DNA of 64,000 bases. It comes from Geminocystis sp. NIES-3709. Its GTDB lineage: Bacteria; Cyanobacteriota; Cyanobacteriia; Cyanobacteriales; Cyanobacteriaceae. The notes under the pieces were generated by a model, which was not told the DNA's origin, did no database searches, and worked only from the letters and a program-made list of their open reading frames with translations. Both the position numbers and the translations under genes were made by a program. Of this stretch, positions 19,701 through 31,000 are shown piece by piece; within the stretch, counting starts at the first letter, position 1, and each line of letters starts with the position of its first letter. The stretch lies in contig NZ_AP014821.1 of the NCBI RefSeq assembly GCF_001548115.1, positions 2,421,262 through 2,485,261 of the forward strand, written 5' to 3'.

Positions 19701-22700
19701 TAATAATCTGCAAAACTACCCATTATTGACTTTTAATAGTACGGGGCAGATAATCGGCTCTCTTAACAGTACACCAAATACAACTTTCCGTGTTGAGTTT
19801 TTTGGTAATACTACTGCTGATACCACTGGTTACGGCGAAGGACAAACTTTCCTCGGTTTTCAGAATGTCACTACCGATGATGATGGTAATGCAACTTTTA
19901 CCTTTAATCAGGGTTCTGCTATCAATGTGACTGCAACGGCAACTGATCCTAGTGGCAATACTTCCGAGTTTTCTCGAATTACGGCAATGGTGGGGGTGGA
20001 CGGCTCTGGTAATCTTGTTATTACCGATGTTCCCAGTACCAATAACGATCGCTTTACCTTGTCATCTAATGGCACATCTTTAATTCTGACGGACACTACT
20101 AGCAGAGCAATTACAACGGTTATCCCCAGCGCCACAGGGGATGAAACCAGTACCCTAACTATTCCTTTAAATGTTTTTACTGGGGGAATCTTCGTTAATA
20201 CTCTTGGCGGAAATGACATTATAACTATTGATTTTTCTGATGAAAACCCCCTTCCCACTGGAGGACTGATCTTCAATGGCGGTAGTCAAACTGGCACCCC
20301 TGGCGATCGACTAGCTTTGACAGGAGGAAATTTTACTACTACCACCTATAGTTATTTCAACGAAAATGACGGTAAAATTAACCTAGATGGTAAACTCATC
20401 AACTACACTGGTTTAGAACCCATTACATCCACTATCAGCAGTGCAAACATAGTTTTAGATTACAGTACCTCCGCCGAAACGATAACTATAACGAATGTAA
20501 GTGACACTCAAACTAATGTGGACTCTACTTTAGGGGAAACCACCACTTTTAACAACCCTTCTAAATCCTTAACTATCAATGGCGGTGCTACTGGTAAAAA
20601 TACTTTCAATCTCAACAGTATCAGCAGTGAATTTGACGCAGATTTGAATATCAATGGTAGTGGTTACACCAATGGGGATGTAGTTAATATCAATGGCGAT
20701 GTTACATCTAATGACTTTTCGATCGATCTTGTCCAAAACATTAACCTTACATCAAATAAGGAAGTTACAACGATCGATCTTCCTGATGATAATGGGGATG
20801 TAACTTGGATAGTAGGACAAAGAATTAATTTAGCTTCTGGTTCGAGTATAACAACGGCAAAAGGGAATATTAACCTCACAGCAAAAGGTACAGCAACGGG
20901 TAATTATCAAGCAATTATTCTTGATGGCAGTACAATCACCTCTGATGAGGGTGCGATCGATCTCAATGGTACGGGAGGAGGTAACGGTGGCGATCAATAT
21001 GGAGTGTATTTGCTCAACGGTGGTAAAATTATCTCTACCAATACCGCCACTATTAAAATAACAGGTCAAGGTTCTTTATCAGGATTGGCTGGAGGAAATG
21101 ATGGTATTCGCATGGTGGGTGCAAATAGCTTAATTTCTTCAGTTAGTGGTGACATCGAGGTTACGGGTAAAGGAGGAACGGGTAGTAGTTTTAATGATGC
21201 TGTTCGCATAGCTGATGGTGCACAGGTAACAACCAAAACAGGCACAATTACCGTCAAAGGAACAACCAGTAACAATCTGACTGGAAGTGCTAATATCGGG
21301 ATTCACATATATTCTCAGTCAAAAATCACCGCCACAGAAACAGGAAAAATTAGCTTAATCGGACAAACAACCAATGGTATAAATGATAATGATGGTATTC
21401 GCATTGACGGAACGAATACTCAAGTGAGTGCAAAAGATGGTTCGATCGAGATTACAGGTACAGGAGGAGGCACTGGTAATGCCAATTTAGGCTTTAGGAT
21501 ATTGAACGGTGCGCAAGTAATTTCGACGGGAGAAGCAACCATTAAGATTACTGGTGTTGGTAGTAAAGATGGTGTTGGCGCAAACTATGGAGTACAAGTT
21601 ACTGGTGATAAAAGTGCCATTAGCTCTAAAGATGGAGATATAACTGTTAAAGGTACAGGTGGAGAAAGTGCTAGTGGTGGCAGTAATCGAGGGGTTTCCA
21701 TTGAAAGCAGTGGATTAATTTCTTCTACAGGAAAAGCAAATATTACCCTCGAAGGTATAGCGGGGAATGGCACAAATGATAATGATGGTATTCGCATTGA
21801 TGGAACGAATACTCAAGTGAATGCTAAAGATGGTTCGATCGAGCTTATAGGTACTGGTGGAGGCTCTGGTAATGCCAATTTAGGAATTCGGATCACGAAC
21901 GGTGGGCAAGTAATTTCGACGGGAGAAGCAACCATTAAGATTACTGGTGTTGGTAGTAAAGATGGTGTAGATAGTAACTATGGTGTGCAAGTTATTGGCT
22001 CAAATAGTTCCATTACTTCTGTTGATGGAAATATAACTGTCAAAGGTACTGGCAAAAGTAATGGTGGTGGGGGTAGTAATCGAGGGATTTCCATTCAAAG
22101 CAGTGGGTTAATTTCTTCCACAGGAAAGGCAAATATTACCCTAGAAGGTATAGCAGGGAATGGTACAAGTTCCAATTACGGTGTCAATGTTAATAATAGC
22201 CAAGTTACTTCTGCTACAGGTTCGATCGAGGTGACAGGTACAGGTAACGGTACAGGTGGTGAAAACTATGGAGTTTATGTAAATAATGGTGGGAAAATAA
22301 TTTCCAGCGATACCGCTACCATTAAGATAATGGGACAAGGTTCTTTATCAAGTACTACCAGTAGTGGCAATGATGGAACTCGTGTGGAAGGAGAAAATAC
22401 CTTAATTTCCTCTCTTAGTAGCGACATTGAAATTTTAGGTAAGGGAGGAAAAGGTAGTGGCTCTAATCGTGGTATCTTGTTAACAGGAAAAGGAGAGATT
22501 ACGACTAAAACAGGCACAATTAACGTCACGGGTATAAGCGATAGTCAGGGAGACAATAATTATGGTATTGCCATCGTTTCAGGAAGCAAAATCACCGCCA
22601 CAGAAACAGCAAAAATTACCTTAATCGGACAAGCAATTAATAACACGAGTACTGATAATAATGATGGTATTCGCATTGAGAATACAAATACTCAAGTGAG

Positions 22701-25700
22701 TGCTAAAGATGGTTCGATCGAGCTTACAGGTAGGGGGGGAGGCTCTGGTAATGCAAATTTAGGAATTCGGATCACGAACGGTGGGCAAGTAATTTCTACG
22801 GGAAAAGCCACTATTAATGTAAGAGGATTCGGCAGTGAAGATGGAGTTGGTACTAACTATGGAGTGCAAGTTAATGGTGGAAGTAGTGCTATTACCTCTA
22901 AAGATGGTGACATAACTGTAGAAGGTACTGGAAAAGGTAGTGGTGGTAATAATCGAGGAGTTTCGATCGAAGGTGCTGGGGTAATTTCTTCCACAGGAAC
23001 TGATGTGAGTGCCGCAACGATAACCATTACAGGTAAAGGTTCAGCAGATGCAAACGGTAATTCTAATGATGGGGTACGCATTGACGGAACAAATAGTCAA
23101 ATTTCTTCTGTAGCAGGAGCGATCAATATTACAGGTACTGCGGGTAAGGGTTCTCAACAAAATCGAGGCGTATTAATTAATAGTAACGGTTTAATTACTT
23201 CAAAAACAGGCAATATCTCAGTTAATGGTACAGGTGGCAATACAGGTATTAGTAACTATGGTGTATGGTTAACATCGGGAGGAAGTATTACCTCCACAGG
23301 AACAGGAGGGGATGCTTCCCAAATCAATATCACAGGCAACGGATCAACTACCGCCACAGGTAACATTGATAATGATGGAGTACGCATTGATGGAACAAAT
23401 AGCAAAATTTCTTCTGTAGCAGGGTCGATCGACATTAAAGGTACAGCAGGAAATGGTACAAATGGTAATCGTGGGGTAGTAGTATTTAATAATGGAGTAG
23501 TTACTTCGGAAACGGGAAATATCACTGTCAATGGCACGGGAAGTGGCACAGGAAATGAAAACTATGGTGTCTATGTCATTGGTAGTGGCACGAATGGCGG
23601 CATAATTTCTTCCACAGGGACAGGAGCCAATGCCGCCAAGATTAATATTACTGGTCAAGGTTCTTTAAATTCTACGGGAAGTGGTAATCAAGGTATTCGT
23701 TTAGAAGGAACCAATAGCCAAATTTCCTCCATTGCTGGAGCGATTAACCTTATGGGCACAGGAGGAGGTAGTACTAATGACAATTATGGCGTTTTAATTT
23801 TTAACAATAGCGGAGTCAATACGGTTAATGGGAACGTTTCTATCACAGGCATAGCGAGTGGAACTACCAATGAAAACTACGGCGTTTATCTCCTGGGGGC
23901 AGGAAAGGTTTCATCGACGGGAACTGGCACAATTAGCATTACAGGTCAAGGCTCTAACTCTGCCACGGGTAATAACAATGATGGGATTCGCCTCAATAAT
24001 AGTACAGTTCAATCCAATGATGGCAATATTCTCCTTACTGGTACGGGAGGAGGTACTGGAACAACCCAACTAGGGGTAAGAATCATTAGTGGTGCAAAAA
24101 TTGAATCTACTGGCAATGCCACTATTAATGTAACAGGATTCGGTAGTAAAAATGGAGTTGGTACTAATTATGGAGTACAAGTTAATAGTGCTAGTAGTGC
24201 GATTACCTCTAAGGATGGGAATATAACTATTAATGGAACGGGAATGGGTACAGGCGGTAATAATCGTGGGGTTTCTGTCGAAAATGGTGGAGTAATTTCT
24301 TCCACTGGAGAAGCAACTATTACCGTTATCGGGCAAGGCTCAATCAATCCCCTTTCTACGGGGGGAAATCGTGGAGTTCGTGTGGACAATGGGGGGCGAA
24401 TTACTTCAGAGAAGGGAGCAATCTTCATCAGTGGAAAAGCAGGTGCTACAGGAGAATCTACTGGCGCGACTTTCAATTATGGTGTTCAAGTTATTTTTTC
24501 GGGAGTAATTTCTTCAACGGGAATGGGAAATGATGCCGCCACCATCACGATCGAGGGAGATGGTGGTTCTATTTCTAACAAGGCGAGTCAAAATGCAGGG
24601 GTGGATGTTGAACAAGGAGGCAAAATTACCTCTATCGATGGGGCGATTAAGATAACTGGTGTCGGTGGTTCTGGACAAAATACAAACCATGGTGTTTTAT
24701 TATTAACCAATGGTACAATCTCTTCTACAGGAATCGGAAAGTATGCCTCTAGTATTACAATCATAGGAAACGGATCAACCACAGCTAGTGGTAATACTAA
24801 TAACGGAGTTGTTGTTGATAATAGCCAAATAGCATCTATTGATGGTGACATAAGTATAACGGGAACTGGGGGGAGTGGTACACAGTCTAATTATGGTATT
24901 CGTATATCTAATTCAAGTCAAATATCTGCCAGTAGCATTAGTAATATAAGCCTCACGGGTGAAGGAGGAGATGGCACTTCTAGTGATGGTATTCGCCTTG
25001 ACAACTCAAAAATAGAAAGTAACAGCGGTAATATTATCTTAAACGCCATAGCCAACAATTCTAGTACGGGAATTAACGTAATATCAGGAAGTTCTATTGT
25101 CAGTACCACTGGCGATATTATCCTCAAAGCAGATACCTTTAACCTTGCAGGTGGTGCAAATAGCATTTCTAGTAGTGGTGAATTATTAATCATTCAAGAA
25201 ACCGATAATACATCGATCGGACTTGGAGATAGTAGTAACGGCACATTAAATCTCACCGCATCAGAAATAGCTAGTTTTAAAGACGGATTTAGTAAAATTA
25301 CCATCGGTAATAATAAGAGTGGATCGATCGATATTCAAAACGCTACTTTTACAGATAACCTAACTCTCATTAGTGGTAGTAATATCATTGCCAATGGCTT
25401 AACCGTAACAAATGCAGATGCAACTATTCTCAGTGAAGGTGTTATTTCCGAAGGCACTGGTACAACTGATGCACACATTAGCGCTAATAACGTTATCTTA
25501 AGCGGGACAGTCAAACCCGGTGGCGTAACCAATACTTTTGGGATCCTCAACATTAATGGTAATCTGAGTTTTATCAACGATAGTATTGCCGACATTCTCA
25601 GTTTAGAAATTGATGATGATATTACAGATTTCGATCGAGTTCAGGTAAATGGTACAGTCAATATTAATGGCGTTACTTTAAACTTTGACAATAGCGGTAT

Positions 25701-27597
25701 TAATAGTAGTACTATTACCAGTAATGAAATTATTATTATCAATAATGATGGGAGTGATCCCATTGTCGGCGCGTTTAGTAATTATACGGATGGTAGCTTA
25801 GTCACCATTAATGATTTAACCTATCTTCTCAATTATCAAGGAGGAGACGGTAATGATGTGAGTTTGAACTTAGCCGAATCGAACATTACCATTGACGCAA
25901 ATAATAACTTAGTCATCACCGATATATTATTAACCAATACAAACGATCGATGGACAATCTCCTTTGACGGCTCGGATATTATTGTTACCGATACTAACGG
26001 CAATTTAATCACCACTAATATTGCAGGGGCAACAGGGAATTATACCAGTGAAATCAGGATTCCCTTAACCAGTTTTACGGGTAATTTGCCCAGTGGCATT
26101 ATTACCAATACCGTTGGAGGCAATAATATTGTCACCCTAGATGATTTTACTTCCTCTTTTGGTGGGGATTTGAACATTAAAGGAGATGGTTACAGCAACG
26201 ATAACACCATCACGATCGAGACTAACCCTAATTCTAATCACTTTTCGATCGATCTGGTTAAAAATATTAACCTTAAATCTGCTATTACCAGTAACGGTGA
26301 TATTAATTGGATAGTTGGGGAAAGCATCAGTTTTATCACCAATGCCAGTGTAACTACTACAACTGGAGATGTTAGTTTAAGAGGAAAACAGATTAATCTT
26401 TCAAGCAATACATCTGTCTCTAGTACCAGTGGTAATATTACTTTAACTGCATCAGGAGTCGGTATTAATCTCTTAGAAAATACATCTATCAACAGTACAA
26501 CAGGAGAAATTAGTCTGTTAGGTAATACCATCCACCTAGATAACAATAGCAGTATTAGTACTGAGGACAATGTTTACATTAACTCAGATCAAGATATAGA
26601 TGATAATATCACTGGTGTTGGCACAACAGTCGAGATTACAACGAACACCCTACATCTTAACGATACTATTCAATTTAGTTACAATACCACCGAAAGTCGT
26701 TTTGACACGATTAATTTAACAGGTGCAGTAAATTTAAACGGTTCCACCTTAGATTTAAACTTGAGTAATTATACTCCTATTATTGGTAGTATTTATACTC
26801 TGATTGACAATGATGATGTTGATCTGATCACAGGAAACTTTGATGGATTATCAGAAGGAGATATAGTTGCAACTATTGGTTCAGCAGATATTATGATTAC
26901 TTATCAGGGAAATGCTGATAATCCCCTCTCTGAAAATATCGGCAATGGGAATGATATACAACTATATATTACTTCTAATGCACCTTTATCGATTCGAGGT
27001 ACAGGATTACCTGACACCATTGTAGGTGGTTTAGGTGAAAATATTATCGATAGTGGGGGTGGTAATGATTCCATCGTGGGAAGTATTTTTGCTGATACTC
27101 TGACGGGAGGAAGTGGTAATGATACCCTAAGAAGTGGTAATGGAAATGATCGACTTGATGGGGGAAGTGATAACGATAGTCTCTTAGGGGGTAATGGTTA
27201 CGACACAATTTTAGGTGGTGGTGGTAATGATACCCTTATCGGTGGCATGGGTAATGATACCTTAACAGGAGGTAGTGGTCAAGATTTCTTCCGTTTTAAC
27301 TCTCCCACAGAAGGAATAGACAGAATAACAGATTTTAATGTAGTTTATGATTCGATCGAGATTAGTGCCAGTGGTTTTGGCGGAGGATTAACAGGAGGTT
27401 TGGCTTTAACAGCCTCTCAATTCCGTAGCGGTGCGGGAGTAACAACAGCTAATAATGCTTCACAACGATTTATGTATAATTCCACTACGGGGGCATTATT
27501 CTTCGATGATGATGGTAATGGTGTTAATTCTGCGATGCAAATTGCCCAACTCAATGCTCGATTATCTTTAGCTCATAACGATTTTATCGTAATTTAA
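16756..27597 (+). CDS. Giant secreted RTX protein 2 (paralogue of protein 1, 3613 residues)
   Basis: Order: the same metallopeptidase-like N-terminal domain (1-155; AVLLEEIGHYVDS at about 97-109, zinc motif again EEIGH); a right-handed beta-helix beginning TSLADSGAGSLRNAIASANA (about 165-505); a Calx-beta domain (about 508-630); a second such beta-helix (TSDSGEGSLRQAILNANAI; about 632-980); linker domains shared with protein 1; about 1400 residues of roughly 35-residue repeats (1360-2780); further linker domains; RTX nonapeptides (3430-3510); and the shared C-terminal secretion block ending DFIVI. No Sec signal peptide. It follows protein 1 by 251 bp. A run of nine G at 17620-17628 lies in the coding frame. 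Likely an extracellular or surface-layer/adhesin-type protein (inference from architecture); no enzymatic site is intact. Confidence 0.85.
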   Translation: MNTSLANLNTIQTQLSNFANSESFWKDFELIFGTQFDRSIAENIKNQWINGEFGDLPAIRVLDSDMGLIVGAYAHSTNTIYLSQHFLDTATAQQIQAVLLEEIGHYVDSLINNEDSEGDEGEIFSALVSGVKLNELQLQTLKVQNDHFSIVVDGQPLQVEAAIITVTSLADSGAGSLRNAIASANAGDTIVFQNGLTGTITLTSGALVVNKSLTIQGLGANLLTISGNNNDRVFVFQGPAGANTYNLSGLTITGGSAGIGGGIYMGDDDNDDIFNLNQVHVTGNNASTGGGFYIRGFDTQGGVTINWTNSTISNNNSDFFGGGALYNVNANFSNVTVSGNTAGQIGGIAHHADGSGSSSFLSLTNTTIVNNAGSSPLGIGLLNFSLNGATEAVTQYSNSIFAGNATNNNISNSGEGASIQSLGYNISSDGTGNLTATGDRPNTNPLVGALQNNGGTTPTHALLPNSPAIGAGNTTLTTDQRAITRPQGTNINMNDDIGAFEYVPPTVNLETFFLATEATEAGNLVGIFQLTRTIPTGGTDTALPVQLTISGSASASDYNFSAQGGTVSVNGNTLTVTFNSGSNDVDVRVTAVDDIQAEADETVILTLNSSVNYNQGTNTSDTVTILQNDFVVTNTSDSGEGSLRQAILNANAIAGSNIITFNIAGSGVRTITLNSALPEITEQVTIDGTTQLGFINSPIIEINGNNTVDNGLNLGGGSSNSVIKGLIINRFTNSGILINSTGNKIQRNYIGTNASGTSGAGNSFGIWINSGNNNIIGSDEDNTNDASEGNLISGNGQVGVLSFVSSTFVRGNYIGTNVNGTSAIGNGIHGVYIGSSNHTIGGSTATARNIISGNNFSGIAIFANVASDASNNIVQGNYIGTNVTGTLPLGNGSGGGVRITGANNTIGGTGAGEGNIIAYNSGNGVFVTDAFNADSNLNNAGNKIYGNSIFNNTGLGIDLATVQNGDQVGVTPNDLLDPDTGVNNLQNYPLLTFNSTGQIIGSLNSTPNTTFRVEFFGNTTADTTGYGEGQTFLGFQNVTTDDDGNATFTFNQGSAINVTATATDPSGNTSEFSRITAMVGVDGSGNLVITDVPSTNNDRFTLSSNGTSLILTDTTSRAITTVIPSATGDETSTLTIPLNVFTGGIFVNTLGGNDIITIDFSDENPLPTGGLIFNGGSQTGTPGDRLALTGGNFTTTTYSYFNENDGKINLDGKLINYTGLEPITSTISSANIVLDYSTSAETITITNVSDTQTNVDSTLGETTTFNNPSKSLTINGGATGKNTFNLNSISSEFDADLNINGSGYTNGDVVNINGDVTSNDFSIDLVQNINLTSNKEVTTIDLPDDNGDVTWIVGQRINLASGSSITTAKGNINLTAKGTATGNYQAIILDGSTITSDEGAIDLNGTGGGNGGDQYGVYLLNGGKIISTNTATIKITGQGSLSGLAGGNDGIRMVGANSLISSVSGDIEVTGKGGTGSSFNDAVRIADGAQVTTKTGTITVKGTTSNNLTGSANIGIHIYSQSKITATETGKISLIGQTTNGINDNDGIRIDGTNTQVSAKDGSIEITGTGGGTGNANLGFRILNGAQVISTGEATIKITGVGSKDGVGANYGVQVTGDKSAISSKDGDITVKGTGGESASGGSNRGVSIESSGLISSTGKANITLEGIAGNGTNDNDGIRIDGTNTQVNAKDGSIELIGTGGGSGNANLGIRITNGGQVISTGEATIKITGVGSKDGVDSNYGVQVIGSNSSITSVDGNITVKGTGKSNGGGGSNRGISIQSSGLISSTGKANITLEGIAGNGTSSNYGVNVNNSQVTSATGSIEVTGTGNGTGGENYGVYVNNGGKIISSDTATIKIMGQGSLSSTTSSGNDGTRVEGENTLISSLSSDIEILGKGGKGSGSNRGILLTGKGEITTKTGTINVTGISDSQGDNNYGIAIVSGSKITATETAKITLIGQAINNTSTDNNDGIRIENTNTQVSAKDGSIELTGRGGGSGNANLGIRITNGGQVISTGKATINVRGFGSEDGVGTNYGVQVNGGSSAITSKDGDITVEGTGKGSGGNNRGVSIEGAGVISSTGTDVSAATITITGKGSADANGNSNDGVRIDGTNSQISSVAGAINITGTAGKGSQQNRGVLINSNGLITSKTGNISVNGTGGNTGISNYGVWLTSGGSITSTGTGGDASQINITGNGSTTATGNIDNDGVRIDGTNSKISSVAGSIDIKGTAGNGTNGNRGVVVFNNGVVTSETGNITVNGTGSGTGNENYGVYVIGSGTNGGIISSTGTGANAAKINITGQGSLNSTGSGNQGIRLEGTNSQISSIAGAINLMGTGGGSTNDNYGVLIFNNSGVNTVNGNVSITGIASGTTNENYGVYLLGAGKVSSTGTGTISITGQGSNSATGNNNDGIRLNNSTVQSNDGNILLTGTGGGTGTTQLGVRIISGAKIESTGNATINVTGFGSKNGVGTNYGVQVNSASSAITSKDGNITINGTGMGTGGNNRGVSVENGGVISSTGEATITVIGQGSINPLSTGGNRGVRVDNGGRITSEKGAIFISGKAGATGESTGATFNYGVQVIFSGVISSTGMGNDAATITIEGDGGSISNKASQNAGVDVEQGGKITSIDGAIKITGVGGSGQNTNHGVLLLTNGTISSTGIGKYASSITIIGNGSTTASGNTNNGVVVDNSQIASIDGDISITGTGGSGTQSNYGIRISNSSQISASSISNISLTGEGGDGTSSDGIRLDNSKIESNSGNIILNAIANNSSTGINVISGSSIVSTTGDIILKADTFNLAGGANSISSSGELLIIQETDNTSIGLGDSSNGTLNLTASEIASFKDGFSKITIGNNKSGSIDIQNATFTDNLTLISGSNIIANGLTVTNADATILSEGVISEGTGTTDAHISANNVILSGTVKPGGVTNTFGILNINGNLSFINDSIADILSLEIDDDITDFDRVQVNGTVNINGVTLNFDNSGINSSTITSNEIIIINNDGSDPIVGAFSNYTDGSLVTINDLTYLLNYQGGDGNDVSLNLAESNITIDANNNLVITDILLTNTNDRWTISFDGSDIIVTDTNGNLITTNIAGATGNYTSEIRIPLTSFTGNLPSGIITNTVGGNNIVTLDDFTSSFGGDLNIKGDGYSNDNTITIETNPNSNHFSIDLVKNINLKSAITSNGDINWIVGESISFITNASVTTTTGDVSLRGKQINLSSNTSVSSTSGNITLTASGVGINLLENTSINSTTGEISLLGNTIHLDNNSSISTEDNVYINSDQDIDDNITGVGTTVEITTNTLHLNDTIQFSYNTTESRFDTINLTGAVNLNGSTLDLNLSNYTPIIGSIYTLIDNDDVDLITGNFDGLSEGDIVATIGSADIMITYQGNADNPLSENIGNGNDIQLYITSNAPLSIRGTGLPDTIVGGLGENIIDSGGGNDSIVGSIFADTLTGGSGNDTLRSGNGNDRLDGGSDNDSLLGGNGYDTILGGGGNDTLIGGMGNDTLTGGSGQDFFRFNSPTEGIDRITDFNVVYDSIEISASGFGGGLTGGLALTASQFRSGAGVTTANNASQRFMYNSTTGALFFDDDGNGVNSAMQIAQLNARLSLAHNDFIVI
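20830..25110 (+). repeat. Tandem repeat array in giant protein 2
   Basis: About 4.3 kb of in-frame degenerate repeats coding units of about 35 residues (DGIRIDGTNxQVSAKDGSIE, ITGTGGG, GVISSTGxATITI). Some units are nearly identical at DNA level: the block beginning GATGGTATTCGCATTGA recurs near 21391, 21783 and 22663, which suggests recent internal duplication or conversion. Confidence 0.8.
27030..27290 (+). repeat. RTX nonapeptide repeats (giant protein 2)
   Basis: Glycine/aspartate-rich nonapeptides such as GGSGNDTLR, GGNGYDTIL and GGMGNDTLT, followed by GSGQDFFRFNSPTEGIDRIT. The last part of this block is nearly identical in DNA to the end of the nuclease gene downstream. Confidence 0.88.
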
Positions 27598-28085
27598 ACC
27601 TCAAGTTTGGTAAGACGAAAAAATATTCTGTCATTGCGATAAAACAAAGCAATCTCTAAAATCTCCATCGAACTTGTCATGACGAGAAAACAAAGCAATC
27701 TCTATCATCGATCAATGATCGAACTGACATTAAGTACTGGTGCAAAATAGATTATGGATTTTAATATTAATAAAAATTGTCTCAATGCCCTATTGTCCAT
27801 TGCCTATTCTCCCTCATCACCTAAATATACAATTAATTTTGCTCACTTACTTATAAAAAAAATCAATATTTTCGTATCATAAATCACATCTGAACCTTGA
27901 GTCATTGTCATAGAAGAAGATAATATTATATAAAATTTTTAGGTAGGTAGGATTTACTCAATAAACAATAACCCTTTCAAGATTTTTGTCATGATTAAAA
28001 TTACTTTTAGTTTTATGGTAAGAGTAGTTTTTAGAGAAAATTGATCAATAAAGTTCACAGAATATAAATAATTACAGAAATTTTT
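27598..28085. other. Intergenic region with a solo IS630-type end
   Basis: 488 bases with no credible gene. It contains an orphan copy of the IS630 terminal repeat at 27826-27853 (26 of 28 bases equal to the right end at 8699-8726) and no transposase next to it. Short direct repeats such as AAACAAAGCAATCTCTA occur at about 27642 and 27688. The promoter of the nuclease gene must lie in the right part but is not obvious. Confidence 0.6.
27826..27853 (+). repeat. Solo terminal inverted repeat of the IS630 element
   Basis: Matches the right end of the intact element (8699-8726) at 26 of 28 positions, starting TATACAATTAATT and ending ACTTACTTA. No partner end or transposase lies within the neighbouring gap. 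Confidence 0.7.
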
Positions 28086-31000
28086 ATGGCTAAAATCATC
28101 ATTAATGAATTTTATCGTGGTGGTAATCTCACAACCACCGATGAATTTATCGAGTTGTTATTGCTCGAAGACTTAACCGCCACTCAATTAGAAACTTTTT
28201 TTGTGGGAGACTCCACAGGTACTAAAGCTAGTAAGTTCTCCGCTTATGAATTTACCAACATGAGTTCGATCGCCACTACCTTCAAGGCTGGAACAATTAT
28301 TGTGGTAGGTGGCACGGGAAGAATTACTCAAGATACATCCTATGATCCTACCAATAACGATTGGAATATTGCCCTTAATGCAGGAGGTTCATTTCTTCCT
28401 AATGCCAACTCTGGAAATAGTGGAGATATTGCCGGAGATGATATTGTTTGGGTTGATACTTCTAATACGGGTAGCACTATTTCCGTTGATGGCTTTGCTG
28501 TAGATATTGGCACTGCTACAGGAACGTTTTTTAATGCAGTTAATGTGGATTTTGGAAGTAGCACAAACAATACAGGTTACGCTTTAAACTCAAACTCATC
28601 AGACATAACAAATATCGCCAACTGGACAACGGGTATAGCTTCCGCATCAACTACTCCTGGATCGCCTAATGGTGGTACAAATACAACATTTATTGATGGT
28701 TTGCGTAATCCTGCACCCAGTGCTGAGGTAATTATTAACGAAACGGGAGGAAGCACTAACGTCACAGAGGTAGGGGCTACAGATAGTTATACTATTGTTC
28801 TTTCTGATCAACCCACCTCCAATGTAAGTATAAATATCAATAGTGGTAGTCAGTTAACTACAATTTCAAATGTACTAACTTTTACTCCTCAAAATTGGAA
28901 TATTGCACAATTAGTAACGGTGACGGCAGTAGATGATGCAGTGGTAGAAGGCAATCATAGTGGCACGATTCAACATTCTGTTACCAGTAGTGATTCTCGT
29001 TATAACGGACTGTCCATTAATCCAATTAACGTCAGTATCACAGACAATGATTCTGCTATCGCCAAAATTCATGAAGTTCAAGGTAGTGGTAGCGATAGCC
29101 CTTTAGTAGGACAAACTGTCACGATCGAAGGGGTGGTTATTGCTGACTTTCAGTTAAATAATCAATTACGAGGGTTTTTTATTCAAGAAGAAAATGCCGA
29201 TCGAGATCTCAATTCAGCCACTTCTGAGGGGATTTTTGTCTTTACGGGAAACACTCCACCTTTAGACGTGCAAGAAGGACAAATTATTAGGTTAACAGGT
29301 ACTGTCAGTGAGTTTTTTAACATGACTCAAATAACTGCCACTACGGCAGGAGGTATCACTCTGGTTAATGCTGGTAATAACCTCAGTTTAGTAACCCCTG
29401 AGATAATTGATCTCCCCGTTGTGGGTGATGTTAATAGCTTTTATGAACAGTATGAAGGAATGCTGATCACCTATGCCAATAAAATGTATGTATCAGAATA
29501 CTTTGAAATGGCTAGGTATGGTCAAATCGTCCTCACGGCGGATGGTCGTCCTTATCAATACACCCATACCGATAACACCCCCACCAGTGCGGAATATAAC
29601 GCTTTCTTAGATGATTTAGCCCGTAAACGGATTATCCTCGACGATGATGATAACACCCAAAATTCACCCCTCAGCGATGGTGTCGGTAAAATATTTTATC
29701 CTCAACCCAACGGTTTAAGCACTGGCACTCAAGGAACTAATTATTTTCGTGGTGGTGACACCGTTAGTAACTTAACGGGTGTATTGCATTGGTCTTTTGC
29801 CGGTCAATCAGGTACAGATGCTTGGAGAATGCGCCCTACTCAAGCCAATCCTATTACCTTTACCCCAGAAAATCCTCGCCCTGCTAATCCTCCTAGTGTG
29901 GGGGGTAACATCAAAGTTGCTAGTTTTAACGTCCTCAATTATTTTAATACGATTGATACCGTAGGCGGAAACGGTTCGCCCCGGGGTGCTGATAGTGTGG
30001 ATGAATTTAATAGACAAAACGAAAAACTCATCTCCGCTTTAATTGGTTTAGATGCGGATGTCATCGGTTTAATGGAAATCGAAAATAACGGTGATGCCAC
30101 CACTCCAGCCGTTAAGGAATTAGTAGATCGACTTAATGCCCAATTGGGATCAAGTGTCTATCGTTATATCAATACAGGATTAGTTGGCACGGATCAAATT
30201 ACCGTTGCTTTTATTTATAAAATATCTGTGGTGACAGCTAAAGGCAATGTAGCCATTCTTGATAATACAGCTTTTACCGATCCCAACAACACTGGACAAC
30301 AAAGAAACCGCCCTGCGATCGCCCAAACCTTTGAAGTCATTGACAACAATAATGATGACTTTGGTGAAGCCTTTAATGTAGTGGTAAATCATCTTAAATC
30401 AAAAGGTGCGGATGGTGCTACTGGTGCAGATTTAGATCAGGGAAATGGACAAGGTGCATTCAACGACACTCGTACCAAAGCCTCTAATTACTTAGTTAAT
30501 ACATGGATACCATCTGATCCCACAGGGCAAGGGGATGATGATTTTTTAATTATTGGTGACTTAAACGCCTATAAAGGAGAAACCCCCATTACAACGATCA
30601 AGAATGCAGGTTATACCGATTTAGTTGAATCCTACAACGGTAATGATACTTATGGCTACGTCTTTGACGGGCAACTAGGCTATTTAGATTATGCCTTAAG
30701 TAATGGTTCAATGACATCCCAAGTAACAGGGGTAGCCGAATGGCACATTAACGCTGATGAAATATCGCTATTTGACTATAACAACACCGTTGATGATGGT
30801 GCAGGAGAGGCATCTTTTGAAGCGAAACCTAATGGCAATAATCTTTATGAGGCTAATGCTTTTCGTACCTCCGATCATGATCCTGTTATCATCGGCTTAA
30901 ATCTTGCTCCCCCTCCTAATATTCAGATTACCGAATTTATTTATAGTGGTGCTAATGGTGAATTTATCGAATTTACTAACTTGGGTACAATTGCCGTTGA

